DNA of 40,508 bases from assembly GCA_016218405.1 (NCBI GenBank), contig JACREE010000055.1:1-40508 (forward strand), read 5' to 3'. This DNA comes from Gammaproteobacteria bacterium. Its GTDB lineage: Bacteria; Pseudomonadota; Gammaproteobacteria; HIGHO2-12-38-15. Under the pieces are notes generated by a model. That model saw nothing but the letters and a program-made list of their open reading frames with translations, was not told the DNA's origin and made no database searches. This document shows, one piece after another, positions 7,017-16,376 of this stretch (positions are counted from its first letter, which is position 1; each line of letters opens with the position of its first letter). Position numbers and translations under genes: made by a program.

Positions 7017-7119
7017 AGGCGGCGCCAGTGGCAGTGGTAAAACAGCGATAATGCCGCATTTAAAAGAACTTTTGGGAGATGATATCGCCGTTTATGATTT
7101 TGACGAAAAGCTAAGATAA
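7015..7119 (+). pseudogene. N-terminal remnant of a P-loop kinase-like protein
   Basis: In a different frame from the preceding remnant, the plus strand reads IGGASGSGKTAIMPHLKELL and continues GDDIAVYDFDEKLR before TAA (7117-7119). GGASGSGKT is a Walker A motif, and the surrounding sequence resembles small AAA/nucleoside-kinase-like proteins that begin with this loop. The initiating codons and everything past about 34 residues are gone. The fragment is joined directly to the DUF4143 tail at about 7014, so two genes have been cut and fused by deletion. Bases 7120-7184 show nothing further. Confidence 0.65.
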
Positions 7120-7184
7120 ATCGCTGATTTTTAAAGAAATCCATATAATCCTTTTCGCCAAAAAATGAGACTACATGGATAGCG

Positions 7185-7838
7185 TCAGCGAGTTATAGTT
7201 CGGTGATGGGAGGAGCGATGTGGATGGCAAACCACCTCGCGGCTCGGGTTTCGATAACAATGCCATTCTTTCGGATCAATCGCTCTGACCTGTACTCTCG
7301 CTGTTCCTCTCGGGTACACCCCCAATTTCACAGCAGCAACATAGGATAAATCAATAATACGACTATCGCAGAAAGGACCACGATCATTCACTTTTACGAT
7401 CACACGTCGTCCATTATTCAAGTTCGTGACTTCCACGTAGGTAGGTAAGGGCAAGGTTTTATGGGCAGCTGTCATAGTTGTGGTATCAAAACGCTCGCCA
7501 GAAGAAGTGCGACGCTGGTGGAACGCCATTCCATACCAAGAGGCAATACCACGCTCACAATAACCTTCACTACTGTCCATCACATAATAACGTTTACCCC
7601 ACACTACATAAGAAGATGGGTTACCACAACGACTCTTGGGTTCTACTTTGGGCACGCACTCTTTCACTTTACTCATATCAACAGGGAAGGGTGGCGGCCC
7701 ATCTTTTGAACGACGATGCATACCTGCACAACCTGACAGCTGAATCACGATGCCCAACAAACAAGCCATCCCCACCAGGCGCAATAACGATGCGGGGGTC
7801 GACAACAAAAACGCGCCTTGCTTAGTAAGAGGCTTCAT
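7185..7838 (-). CDS. rlpA: RlpA-type septal lytic transglycosylase lipoprotein
   Basis: This 217-residue lipoprotein has a long N-terminal hydrophobic region ending in lipobox LSGC (Cys 37). The double-psi beta-barrel domain is clear: GIASWYGMAFHQRRTSSGE, AAHKTLPLPTYVEVTNL, VKVNDRGPF and RIIDLSYVAAVKLGV. RlpA cleaves peptidoglycan strands lacking stem peptides at the division site. Unlike E. coli RlpA, there is no C-terminal SPOR domain: the protein ends with a basic, His-rich tail. AAGGAGA precedes the start, and the ATG overlaps the mltB stop by one base (TGATG), so the two lytic enzymes are coupled. Confidence 0.9.
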   Translation of the reverse strand: MKPLTKQGAFLLSTPASLLRLVGMACLLGIVIQLSGCAGMHRRSKDGPPPFPVDMSKVKECVPKVEPKSRCGNPSSYVVWGKRYYVMDSSEGYCERGIASWYGMAFHQRRTSSGERFDTTTMTAAHKTLPLPTYVEVTNLNNGRRVIVKVNDRGPFCDSRIIDLSYVAAVKLGVYPRGTARVQVRAIDPKEWHCYRNPSREVVCHPHRSSHHRTITR

Positions 7839-8821
7839 CAGTGTCTCCTTTTTTTCTCTAAAAGTTGGCTCAGTTGGTAAACAGACATGGCATACAATGA
7901 GCTGCTGTTATACGCCTTGATGACATAAAAATTATGAAAAACTAACCAATACTCGGGCACACTTTCCCCATCCAAGGTAAGAAATCCTGCTCGCATACTG
8001 CTAGGATGCGGTTTTGTCGCGTACACACCGTCTTTGGTTAAAAGCTTCAAACTACGTGGTGGCGCATTCCGCCCTAAAGCTTGATAGCCTGTCCCTACCA
8101 CCCGCGCACGCTCTGTGATGGGTTGGTGAGGCTGCCAACCCTTCATTTTTAAGTAATTGGCTACGCTGCCGATTGCATCTACAGGATCATCCAGTAAATC
8201 GGCATGATTATTTTTATTAAAATCCACACCGTATTTTCGATAACTACTTGGCATAAATTGTGGGTAACCCAAGGCACCTGCATAAGAACCATAAAGATTC
8301 ATAGGATTTTTAGCAAGTTCACGCGTGAGTAATAAAAATTGCTCTAATTCACCACGAAAAAATTTGGCACGCTGCGGATAATCAAATGCTAAGGTGGAAA
8401 GCGCATCTAAAGTACGAACGTTGCCACGATTGTCACCATAACTCGTTTCAACCCCTATAATGGCAACAATAATCGAAGCTGGCACCCCATAAATTCGTTC
8501 CGCATCGTGTAAAGCACGTGCATTCTTACGCCAAAATCGTACCCCTTCTTGAACATGTTTATCCGTAATAAACAGCTTTCGATAAAAATACCAAGGCTTA
8601 TGTTCGAGTGGTTTTTCCATCAAATCTAACACTTGTTGGTTGGTATACACCCGTGAAAAAAGATTATCTAATTTTGACTCACTAAAGTGATGTTTAACCA
8701 CCATCATCTGAATAAACTGCTGCACATCAGGTCGTTGGCTAAAAGGTTGCTGGCCCGCCCAAGAGGCCGTGCTCAGGACATATAAAAAAACAAAGGCGAA
8801 GATAAGATGACGAAGTAACAT
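7838..8821 (-). CDS. mltB: Lytic murein transglycosylase B
   Basis: This 327-residue glycoside hydrolase 103-type enzyme cleaves the MurNAc-GlcNAc bond with formation of 1,6-anhydroMurNAc. The catalytic glutamate lies in IIGVETSYG (Glu 125). LYGSYAGALGYPQFMPSSY and DPVDAIGSVANYLKMKGW are the conserved supporting segments. A cleavable signal peptide (residues 1 to about 22, ending ASWAG) without a lipobox cysteine indicates a soluble periplasmic form instead of the lipoprotein form known in E. coli. The gene is followed directly by rlpA and preceded by algC at a 33-base gap. Confidence 0.93.
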   Translation of the reverse strand: MLLRHLIFAFVFLYVLSTASWAGQQPFSQRPDVQQFIQMMVVKHHFSESKLDNLFSRVYTNQQVLDLMEKPLEHKPWYFYRKLFITDKHVQEGVRFWRKNARALHDAERIYGVPASIIVAIIGVETSYGDNRGNVRTLDALSTLAFDYPQRAKFFRGELEQFLLLTRELAKNPMNLYGSYAGALGYPQFMPSSYRKYGVDFNKNNHADLLDDPVDAIGSVANYLKMKGWQPHQPITERARVVGTGYQALGRNAPPRSLKLLTKDGVYATKPHPSSMRAGFLTLDGESVPEYWLVFHNFYVIKAYNSSSLYAMSVYQLSQLLEKKRRH

Positions 8822-8854
8822 GGCTTTCTCGACAGTAATAAAAAAGAAGAAAAC

Positions 8855-10243
8855 TTAAAAAGGTAAGTTTAGTGTAGCATCTAACGCGAGTAAATTTTTT
8901 TTAAATGCAGTTTGAATACGTGTCAGTGCCGCTTCTGTATCTCCTTCAAAACGCAAAATTAAATAAGGAGAGGTGTTGGACGCACGGACCAAACCAAAAC
9001 CATCAGGGTAATCCACACGCAAACCATCAATCACACATTTATCACCCTGCTCAAAAACAGATTTTGAAATAAATTTTTCTATAAAGGAAAATTTTGTTTC
9101 TTCTGACATAGGCAGTTTTAATTCGGGTGTAATTACACTGCTTGGAATTTGTTGAAAAAACAAATGGCTCGTTAATGCTTGCTGGGCCAAAATGTTCACC
9201 AACTGCACAGCTGCAAACAATGCATCATCAAAACCATACCAATTGTGAGCAAAAAAGAGGTGTCCGCTCATTTCACCCGCCAAAAGCGCAGCCGTTTCTT
9301 GCATTTTAGTTTTGATATGACTATGCCCTGTTTTCCATAACAAAGGCTTGCCTCCACATGATTCAATCCAAGGTCCGAGGTGACGCGTGCACTTCACATC
9401 GTAAATCACGGTCGCACCTGGCACTTCTTTGAGCAATGCCTGAGCATAGGCAGCCAACAGTCGATCCGGCCAGATGATTTCACCTTCGCTGGTAACCACA
9501 CCAATACGATCACCGTCTCCATCAAATGCAATACCCAAATCCGCTTGATGTAAGGCCACCGCTGCAATTAAATCACGTAAATTTTCAGGTTGAGAGGGAT
9601 CAGGATGATGGTGTGGAAAATGAGAATCAATATCGCAATAGAGGGGTAAAACTTCACAATTCATACGACTAAATACACGCGGGGCCAATTCTCCCATCAT
9701 GCCATGCCCTGCATCAATGACTATTTTTTTTCTTTTTTCAAGAGGAGCAACGCGAGAAAGCAGCGCTGAAAGATAGGCTTCTGTGCCGTTTTTTTGCTGA
9801 TAGTGTCCTTGGCCACGAGAAAAACGCTGCGTTTTAATGCGTAACGCTAAATCTTGTATCGCTGCATCCGCCACGGATTTTCCTGCTAACACCATTTTTA
9901 AGCCATTATATTCCGGCGCACAATGACTTCCCGTTACCATCACACCAGACTGCGTTTTGAAAAAATAAGTCGCAAAATACAAAACAGGGGTCGGTACTTG
10001 CCCTATATCAATGACATTAATACCTGCATCCAACAAACCTTGGCACAGGGCATGTGACAAACCCGCACTGGACACACGATGATCACGGCCCACCACCAAG
10101 GTGGGTTGCTGTTGTTCTTGCGCACATGAACCCAATGCCAAACCCACCGCATAACTGATGTTTTCATTTAAAACGGAAGGCACAATTCCTCGAATATCAT
10201 AGGAACGAAAAATTTCAGGAGGAAGTTGGGTGGGTATGTTCAT
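8855..10243 (-). CDS. algC: Phosphomannomutase/phosphoglucomutase
   Basis: This is an alpha-D-phosphohexomutase of 462 residues from the chosen ATG at 10243, which lies one base after the dut stop and has AGGG upstream. A longer in-frame start inside dut is less likely, since family members begin near PEIFRSYDIRGIVP. Four signatures are present: the phosphoserine loop VTGSHCAPEYNG (Ser 106), the metal loop DGDGDRIGVV, the sugar-specificity loop GEMSGHLFF, and the phosphate-binding RASNTSPYLILRFEG. The loop has Cys-Ala where the family usually has Asn-Pro, a mild oddity. It supplies mannose-1-phosphate and glucose-1-phosphate for LPS and exopolysaccharide. The symbol follows Pseudomonas; manB or cpsG would also be used. 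Confidence 0.9.
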   Translation of the reverse strand: MNIPTQLPPEIFRSYDIRGIVPSVLNENISYAVGLALGSCAQEQQQPTLVVGRDHRVSSAGLSHALCQGLLDAGINVIDIGQVPTPVLYFATYFFKTQSGVMVTGSHCAPEYNGLKMVLAGKSVADAAIQDLALRIKTQRFSRGQGHYQQKNGTEAYLSALLSRVAPLEKRKKIVIDAGHGMMGELAPRVFSRMNCEVLPLYCDIDSHFPHHHPDPSQPENLRDLIAAVALHQADLGIAFDGDGDRIGVVTSEGEIIWPDRLLAAYAQALLKEVPGATVIYDVKCTRHLGPWIESCGGKPLLWKTGHSHIKTKMQETAALLAGEMSGHLFFAHNWYGFDDALFAAVQLVNILAQQALTSHLFFQQIPSSVITPELKLPMSEETKFSFIEKFISKSVFEQGDKCVIDGLRVDYPDGFGLVRASNTSPYLILRFEGDTEAALTRIQTAFKKNLLALDATLNLPF

Positions 10244-10244
10244 G

Positions 10245-10742
10245 TTAGTCTTTCCCTGTATGACCAAATCCACCTTCGCCTCGAACTGAATCTGAAAATG
10301 CCGTCACTATGGAAAAATTCGCTTTCACAATGGGCAAAAAAACTAATTGGGCGATACGATCACCGGGTTGAATCGTAAAAGGTGTGGTGCTGCGATTCCA
10401 ACAAGAAACAAATAACTGCCCTTGATAATCCGAATCGATTAATCCCACCAAATTACCCAATACAATGCCATGTTTGTGCCCCAAACCAGAACGAGGCAAA
10501 ATAACTGCGCACAAATTTGGATCAGCGATATGCAAGGCAATACCCGTAGGCAACAATTGAGTTTCACCCGACATCAGTTGCAAAGGTTCATTTAACATGG
10601 CACGCAAATCTAATCCGGCTGAACCTGCTGTAGCATACTCAGGCAAAGGAAATTCAGCGCCGATACGCTCATCTAGGATTTTGATTTGTATTGAACTTCT
10701 AACAGAATATGTGTCTTTTATAACGCTGTTCGTGCATTGCAT
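10245..10742 (-). CDS. dut: dUTP diphosphatase
   Basis: This 165-residue trimeric-type dUTPase hydrolyses dUTP to dUMP and so limits uracil in DNA. All five motifs are visible: [43 protein letters not shown] and the C-terminal arm [10 protein letters not shown]. It is about 14 residues longer at the N terminus than the E. coli enzyme. No alternative start closer to the conserved IKILDERI is available, so I keep the ATG three bases after the metQ stop, with AGAGGCG inside the end of metQ as its ribosome-binding site. The C-terminal codons also carry the ribosome-binding site of algC. Confidence 0.95.
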   Translation of the reverse strand: MQCTNSVIKDTYSVRSSIQIKILDERIGAEFPLPEYATAGSAGLDLRAMLNEPLQLMSGETQLLPTGIALHIADPNLCAVILPRSGLGHKHGIVLGNLVGLIDSDYQGQLFVSCWNRSTTPFTIQPGDRIAQLVFLPIVKANFSIVTAFSDSVRGEGGFGHTGKD

Positions 10743-10745
10743 GAT

Positions 10746-11546
10746 TTACCACGCCTCTATTGCTTGACCATGGAAAAGTATAACGGCTTTTTGTTTCACC
10801 TGTTCTGAATGCAGTGACTCAATAAGTTGTTTTATTTTAGGATTATTCACATCCCCCTCGCGCACCACCAATAAATTAGCATAGGGTGAATGCTTATCTT
10901 CTAAAAACAAAGCGTCTTTCTGGGGTGTTAACCCCGCTGGAATCGCATAGTTCGTATTGATAACAGCCAATATTGCATCATCTAAGGTTCTAGGTAATTC
11001 GGCCGCATCCATTTCTTTTATTTTTAATTTTTTATCATTATTTTGAATCGATCTGACGGTGGCATTTTCATTATCACCCGATTTTAGGGTAATCAAATTT
11101 GCTTTTTGCAACAATAACAGCGCCCGCGCTTCATTCGTTGGATCATTTGGGATCAAAACAAGCGCTCCCACAGGTATCTCCTGGAGAGATTTAATCTTCT
11201 TCGAATAAATTCCCATGGGGTAAACAAATGTTTTGGCTACCGCCACCAATGAAAAATGTCGTTGGTTAATCGTATTTTTTAAATAAGCTTCATGCTGAAA
11301 CATGTTCGCATCTAATGAACCCTCATTTAAAGCCACATTCGGAATAGCGTAATCACTGAATTCGATAATATGCACTTTAAGTCCATAGCGTTGTTGTGCC
11401 ACCTGTGCAGCCACTTGCATTAACTCTGTTTCAGGCCCTGAAATCGTCCCCACTTGCAATTCGTCTTTGGGTGAAGAACGATGACAAGCTGTCAAGGGTA
11501 ACGAAAAAATTACCCCCAGTAATATCGAAAAAATTATCTTTCTCAT
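10746..11546 (-). CDS. metQ: Methionine ABC transporter substrate-binding lipoprotein
   Basis: This 266-residue NlpA/MetQ family protein has a signal peptide ending in the lipobox LTAC (Cys 21). Family segments include VGTISGPETELMQVAA, NEGSLDANMFQHEAYL (ligand pocket) and LVLIPNDPTNEARALLLLQ. It binds D/L-methionine in the periplasm and delivers it to MetNI. It is coded directly after metI, with a one-base overlap, and is followed by dut. No upstream S-box or MetJ-type box was looked for successfully: the transport genes are preceded by another gene of the same run. Confidence 0.94.
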   Translation of the reverse strand: MRKIIFSILLGVIFSLPLTACHRSSPKDELQVGTISGPETELMQVAAQVAQQRYGLKVHIIEFSDYAIPNVALNEGSLDANMFQHEAYLKNTINQRHFSLVAVAKTFVYPMGIYSKKIKSLQEIPVGALVLIPNDPTNEARALLLLQKANLITLKSGDNENATVRSIQNNDKKLKIKEMDAAELPRTLDDAILAVINTNYAIPAGLTPQKDALFLEDKHSPYANLLVVREGDVNNPKIKQLIESLHSEQVKQKAVILFHGQAIEAW

Positions 11547-12190
11547 TAACGCCTCAATCGTTTAACAAATAAATCACCCAAAAATTGGGTAAATTGAACA
11601 AGAAGAATAAGAATAACAATGGTTAACAACATCACCTGAGTATCAAAACGTTGATATCCATAACGAATGGCTAAATCACCTAAACCCCCTCCACCAATTG
11701 TGCCCGCCATAGCAGAGTAGGCAATCAGATTTATCACGGTTAAGGTCACACCTTGGATAAGGCCTGGCAGCGCTTCGGGCAATAATACTTTCAGAATAAT
11801 TTGCATTGTCGACGCACCCATGCTTTGAGCAGCCTCAATTAAACCCGATGACACTTCACTCAAAACAGATTCCACCACTTTACCTAAAAAAGGAATAGCA
11901 CACACAGCCAATGGCACAATAGCCGCTGTTGTACCAATTGAAGTCCCCACCAAAAAACGGGTAAAAGGAATCAGTGCAATCATCAAAATAATAAAAGGAA
12001 TCGAACGTAATCCACTCACCAACATATTCATTAAACGATGTATTTTTTCGTGCGATAAAATGTGATGGGGACGTGTAATGAATAACACGACACCCAAAGG
12101 TATCCCAAATAACATTGCCAGCAAACTTGAAAAAAATACCATATAAATGGTTTGCCAAAGTGGTTCGATAAATAGACTTATTTCAAACAT
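11546..12190 (-). CDS. metI: Methionine ABC transporter permease
   Basis: The 214-residue permease has five or six membrane helices and the cytoplasmic coupling loop EAAQSMGASTMQIILKVLLP, the EAA motif that docks on MetN. GTIGGGGLGDLAIRYGYQRF near the C terminus is characteristic of MetI. It overlaps metN by eight bases and metQ by one. Confidence 0.94.
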   Translation of the reverse strand: MFEISLFIEPLWQTIYMVFFSSLLAMLFGIPLGVVLFITRPHHILSHEKIHRLMNMLVSGLRSIPFIILMIALIPFTRFLVGTSIGTTAAIVPLAVCAIPFLGKVVESVLSEVSSGLIEAAQSMGASTMQIILKVLLPEALPGLIQGVTLTVINLIAYSAMAGTIGGGGLGDLAIRYGYQRFDTQVMLLTIVILILLVQFTQFLGDLFVKRLRR

Positions 12191-13214
12191 AACCCAACAC
12201 CTCGACTCGCGCTCCCTGACTTATTAAATAATCGACTCCCAGTTGTAGTTGTTTTGGATCACCCTTAACAGTCACATCCATAATACCCAAGGTGTCTTCT
12301 TTTAAGGTTTCAACATTGGCTTGAAAAATATTAATTTCTAATGCACATCGCTGAATCAAAGCCGTGATAATCGGAGATTGAGCACTGTTACCCGTAAAAT
12401 AAATACGCCAAATAGGCACGCTCCCCTCAAAAAATTGTTCTTTTTTATTTTTTAATAATTTTTCAGGCAAGGCACGATGAGACAAAGTTTCAATTAATTT
12501 TTTAGCTTTTTCTGTTTTTGGGCGCGTAAAAAATTCAGCCATCGTTGACAGCTCTAAAATACGCCCTTGCGACAATAACGCCACACGATCACACACTGCT
12601 TTCACAACTTCCATTTCATGCGTGATCATTAAAATCGTCAGATTGAATTGCTGATTAATGTCTTTTAACAGCCCTAAAATAGATTGTGTTGTATGCAAAT
12701 CCAACGCCGATGTAGCTTCATCACACAACAATATGGCTGGGTGACTTGCCAATGCGCGCGCAATAGCCACTCTTTGTTTTTGTCCACCACTTAATTGGCG
12801 CGGATAAGCCAGTTTTTTCTGCGTTAATCCTGTTAACTCCAACAAAGGTTCTACTTTTTTTTGAATTTCTTTACGTGAATAATTCAATAACACTAAAGGT
12901 AGGGCTATATTATCGTACACATGACAAGAAGACAGCAGATTAAAATGTTGAAAAATCATGCCAATATTGTGACGAACTTGACACAACGCCTTAGCAGAGA
13001 GCGTAAGAATATTTTTACCTTCAATAAGCACTTCGCCTTGATCAGGTCGTTCTAATAAATTCACGCTTCGAATTAACGTACTTTTGCCTGCGCCACTTTT
13101 CCCAATGACACCAAAAATTTCTCCTCGTTTCACTTGTAAATTAATATCCACCAAAGCAGGGATGTCACCTGCTCTGGTATGATATTTTTTAAAAACATGT
13201 CGAAGTTCAATCAT
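12183..13214 (-). CDS. metN: Methionine ABC transporter ATPase
   Basis: This 343-residue ATPase has Walker A GKSGAGKST, a Q-loop region IGMIFQHFNLL, signature LSGGQKQR, Walker B ILLCDEATSALD and the switch His in MITHEMEV. After residue 260 comes the C-terminal NIL (ACT-like) domain, which in MetN binds methionine and shuts down uptake. Full length is normal for MetN. The start ATG overlaps the end of the small exported protein gene by eight bases, an unusual upstream partner for metNIQ. Confidence 0.95.
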   Translation of the reverse strand: MIELRHVFKKYHTRAGDIPALVDINLQVKRGEIFGVIGKSGAGKSTLIRSVNLLERPDQGEVLIEGKNILTLSAKALCQVRHNIGMIFQHFNLLSSCHVYDNIALPLVLLNYSRKEIQKKVEPLLELTGLTQKKLAYPRQLSGGQKQRVAIARALASHPAILLCDEATSALDLHTTQSILGLLKDINQQFNLTILMITHEMEVVKAVCDRVALLSQGRILELSTMAEFFTRPKTEKAKKLIETLSHRALPEKLLKNKKEQFFEGSVPIWRIYFTGNSAQSPIITALIQRCALEINIFQANVETLKEDTLGIMDVTVKGDPKQLQLGVDYLISQGARVEVLGYV

Positions 13215-13614
13215 GGTGCATCAAAGTCACAAAACTAGAAAATAAATCAGGTGGGGTCACTGCGCCTGCAACATAAAACCCCTCCACGCCATATACACAA
13301 GCCCAAACATTTTGAATAAGATGTGGTTTGGGCTGTCCAGATAACGTCGCTAATACTTTTTGAGCAGATTCTATCGCTTCTTGGGGCGATTGTGCACGGA
13401 GGAACGGACCCAGACCAAATCCCCACATTTGTTCTGTACCATAGATGCCTCGCTGATAAGCCACATAACCACTGACAGTGTACTGTGCTTCGTTAAATAC
13501 GATTGTTTTTAATTTTTCAACACTAGGACAAGCCTTGGGTGCAGGAGCAGCATAAGCTGCACCGTTCATACTTAAAATAGCCATGGCAACCAACATTGTT
13601 TTTATTACTTTCAT
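13207..13614 (-). CDS. Small exported protein, possibly DUF4949-like
   Basis: The protein has 135 residues with a clear signal peptide (MKVIKTMLVAMAILSMNG, cleavage about AYA|AP). Mature residues start APAPKACPSVEKLKTIVF and include a second cysteine in NVWACVYG. The APAPKACPSV opening and overall size resemble small exported proteins I associate with Legionella (DUF4949). That is a recollection and not a proven match. GGGAGAG gives an excellent ribosome-binding site. It sits between pepN and metN in a same-strand run, overlapping metN by eight bases; a link to methionine uptake is possible but unsupported. Confidence 0.75.
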   Translation of the reverse strand: MKVIKTMLVAMAILSMNGAAYAAPAPKACPSVEKLKTIVFNEAQYTVSGYVAYQRGIYGTEQMWGFGLGPFLRAQSPQEAIESAQKVLATLSGQPKPHLIQNVWACVYGVEGFYVAGAVTPPDLFSSFVTLMHHD

Positions 13615-13625
13615 GTTTCTCTCCC

Positions 13626-16262
13626 TTAGTTATTATTAATACTTACCAACGACTTATTAACCAACTCAAACACATCTTTTGATAATGCTGGCGCTTGTTT
13701 TATTTTTTCCAACTCCGCCTTCATTAAAGTTTGACGTTTCACATCATATTTTCGCCAATGTGTTAACGCTTCCACTAATCTTGCCGCCACTTGTGGATTC
13801 AATTTATCTAAAGCGATCACCATGGCACTTAAAAAACGATAACCTTCCCCTGAGGCATGGTGAAAATAATAGGGATTACCTGAAACAAACGCACCCACTA
13901 AGGCACGAACACGATTAGGATTCTTCAAATTAAAGTCAGGATGCTGTGTCAATGCTTGAACGCGCGCCATCGTATCGGGCAGTTCTGATTGGGCCTGCAA
14001 AGCAAACCATTTATCAATCACCAGACGTTCGTGACGCCACTGTTCATAAAAATCTTTGATTGCCGCTTCTCGAAAGGAATTTTCAAAATTCACAAAGGCC
14101 GAAAATGCCGCAAATTGGTCCGTCATATTACCTGCACGCTCAAATTGGCTCAAGCAAATTTCCTGAAAATCTTCTCCTCCCGCACACATTAAATAACTTA
14201 AACAACTGTTTTTTAATTTTCGTTTCCCCTCGTCCTTCAAAGAATAAGCTTTAAAATCATACTCATCTTGGTAAGCGGCAAAAAATATTTCATGCAGCTG
14301 ATCAGCAATTGTTTTTCTTAAAAATTGCCTCACATGATGGATGCCCTCCACATCAACCGTCGTCATCAACGTTGACAGATAGCTTTCTGAAGGCAATATC
14401 AACATTTCCGCTAATAGCGATTCTTCGATCTCTTGAGAAAACAAAGCTTCGAACATGCCCATCAAAGCCTGTGGAACACGTAATTTTTTACCTTTATTAA
14501 AATCATCGATCAATTCAAATAGAATTTTAGTAATTAAACGTTGGCTCGCTTCGAAACGATTAAATCCATCTGTGTCATGACGGATCAATAAAAACAACGC
14601 TTCATCCGTGTAATTGTAATGCAATTTGATGGGCGCAGAAAAATCACGCAACAAAGAAGGAATAGGTTTCTCAGACACATTCAGAAAACAAAAAACTGAT
14701 TCTGTTTCTTTCAATGAAATTATTTTTTCTGAATGGCTCTGTGATTCACCCTCCAGCTGCAATGCAATACTCTTCCCTTTTTTGGTTAACAAACCCATCT
14801 TGATAGGAATATGAAGAGGCTTTTTATGAGCCTGACCGGGCGTGGACGGGCAAGTTTGTTTAAATTTGAGATAATATTTTTTCGTTTTTGCGTCATACTC
14901 ATCTGTCACCGTTACTTCTGGTGTACCCGCCTGGCTATACCACAAACGAAACTGATTGAAATCAACGCGGTTAGCATCTTCCATCGCTTTTACAAACTCT
15001 TCTGTTGTCACCGCTTGTCCATCATGACGCAAAAAATAGAGGTCCATGCCTCGTCGAAATCCTTTTTCGCCCAACAAAGTTTGCATCATTCGAATGACTT
15101 CTGCACCTTTGTTATAAACTGTTGTTGTGTAAAAATTATTAATTTCCACATAAGAGTCAGGCCTAACCGGGTGTGCGAAAGGACCTTCATCTTCGGAGAA
15201 TTGACGCGTACGCAAAATTCTCACTGCATTAATACGTTCTACCACAGGAGAAAACACACTTCGACTAAACTCTTGATCACGGAATACGGTAAGCCCTTCT
15301 TTTAAACTTAACTGAAACCAATCTCGACATGTGATGCGATTACCCGTCCAATTATGAAAATATTCATGACCAATGACAGATGTTATGGCTTCATAATCTT
15401 GATCCGTGGCAGTCATGACATCCGCAAGTACATATTTATCATTGAAAATATTTAAACCCTTATTTTCCATTGCCCCCATATTAAAATCACTGACTGCCAC
15501 GACCATATAAATATCCAAGTCATATTCACGACCATACTGTATTTCATCCCATTCCATGGCTTGTTTCAGCGAGTACAAGGCATGCCCCACCTTATTTTGA
15601 TTCCCTTTTTCCACATAAATTTTCAATTTAATGAGGCGGCCTGTTCGCGTTTTAAATTGATCTTCTTTTTCAGCCAAGTCTCCTGCCACTAATGCAAATA
15701 AATAACTGGGTTTTTTAAAAGGATCTTCCCACACCACCCAATGCCGTCCGTCTTTTTCACCTTTTTTAATTGGATTTCCATTTGATAAAAGCACGGGGTA
15801 TTTTTTCTTATCCGCTTCAATTCGAGTTGTATAACGCGCCATCACATCAGGACGATCAATAAAATAAGTGATGCGACGAAAGCCATGTGCTTCACATTGC
15901 GTACAGAATGTTCCATTTGATTGATATAAACCAGATAAAGCTGTATTTTCTCGTGGTTTGATTCGCGCCACTATTTCCAAGGCAAAATCATCCGGCACAC
16001 TCTCTATCACTAATTTTTCTTTATCTACGTAATAGGACGTGGGGCTCAGTGCAACACCGTCTAATTTAACAGACAGCAATTCCAACATTTCACCCTGCAA
16101 GACTAATGGTTTTTTTTCTAAATATTCTGTATTTCGGTGCAACATGAGACGCGATGCAACTTCCGTGTAGTCTTCTTCTAGGTTAAAGCAGAGATCAACG
16201 GTTTCAATAAAAAAATCAGGGGGGCAATAATCCTTTAAATAAGTCGTTTTTACTGCTTCCAT
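13626..16262 (-). CDS. pepN: Aminopeptidase N (M1 family)
   Basis: This cytoplasmic zinc aminopeptidase removes N-terminal residues from peptides. From the ATG at 16262 it has 878 residues; GGAG six bases upstream favours this over an in-frame GTG six bases earlier. Visible motifs are the exopeptidase signature GAMEN (about 263-267) and the zinc site HEYFH (about 299-303), with the third ligand Glu in SLKEGLTVFRDQEFS. The DUF3458-type middle domain and helical C-terminal domain fit the gammaproteobacterial PepN type, and the length matches E. coli (870). It is the first gene of the minus-strand run leading to metNIQ, dut and algC. It diverges from pgi. Confidence 0.96.
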   Translation of the reverse strand: MEAVKTTYLKDYCPPDFFIETVDLCFNLEEDYTEVASRLMLHRNTEYLEKKPLVLQGEMLELLSVKLDGVALSPTSYYVDKEKLVIESVPDDFALEIVARIKPRENTALSGLYQSNGTFCTQCEAHGFRRITYFIDRPDVMARYTTRIEADKKKYPVLLSNGNPIKKGEKDGRHWVVWEDPFKKPSYLFALVAGDLAEKEDQFKTRTGRLIKLKIYVEKGNQNKVGHALYSLKQAMEWDEIQYGREYDLDIYMVVAVSDFNMGAMENKGLNIFNDKYVLADVMTATDQDYEAITSVIGHEYFHNWTGNRITCRDWFQLSLKEGLTVFRDQEFSRSVFSPVVERINAVRILRTRQFSEDEGPFAHPVRPDSYVEINNFYTTTVYNKGAEVIRMMQTLLGEKGFRRGMDLYFLRHDGQAVTTEEFVKAMEDANRVDFNQFRLWYSQAGTPEVTVTDEYDAKTKKYYLKFKQTCPSTPGQAHKKPLHIPIKMGLLTKKGKSIALQLEGESQSHSEKIISLKETESVFCFLNVSEKPIPSLLRDFSAPIKLHYNYTDEALFLLIRHDTDGFNRFEASQRLITKILFELIDDFNKGKKLRVPQALMGMFEALFSQEIEESLLAEMLILPSESYLSTLMTTVDVEGIHHVRQFLRKTIADQLHEIFFAAYQDEYDFKAYSLKDEGKRKLKNSCLSYLMCAGGEDFQEICLSQFERAGNMTDQFAAFSAFVNFENSFREAAIKDFYEQWRHERLVIDKWFALQAQSELPDTMARVQALTQHPDFNLKNPNRVRALVGAFVSGNPYYFHHASGEGYRFLSAMVIALDKLNPQVAARLVEALTHWRKYDVKRQTLMKAELEKIKQAPALSKDVFELVNKSLVSINNN

Positions 16263-16376
16263 GTCCACTCCATAGTTCTGGGGATAATTGTTTCTAGCCG
16301 GCTATCTTAGCATGCCTCTCGGTTTGATGGTAAAATCTCCCCGCCCAAAAACACGACCAGGAAAGAGGCGTCTTTT

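Noticed and set aside
10244-10273. Longer N terminus for the phosphohexomutase
   Set aside because: It would overlap dut by about 29 bases and add residues not seen in the family; the start one base after dut has a ribosome-binding site.
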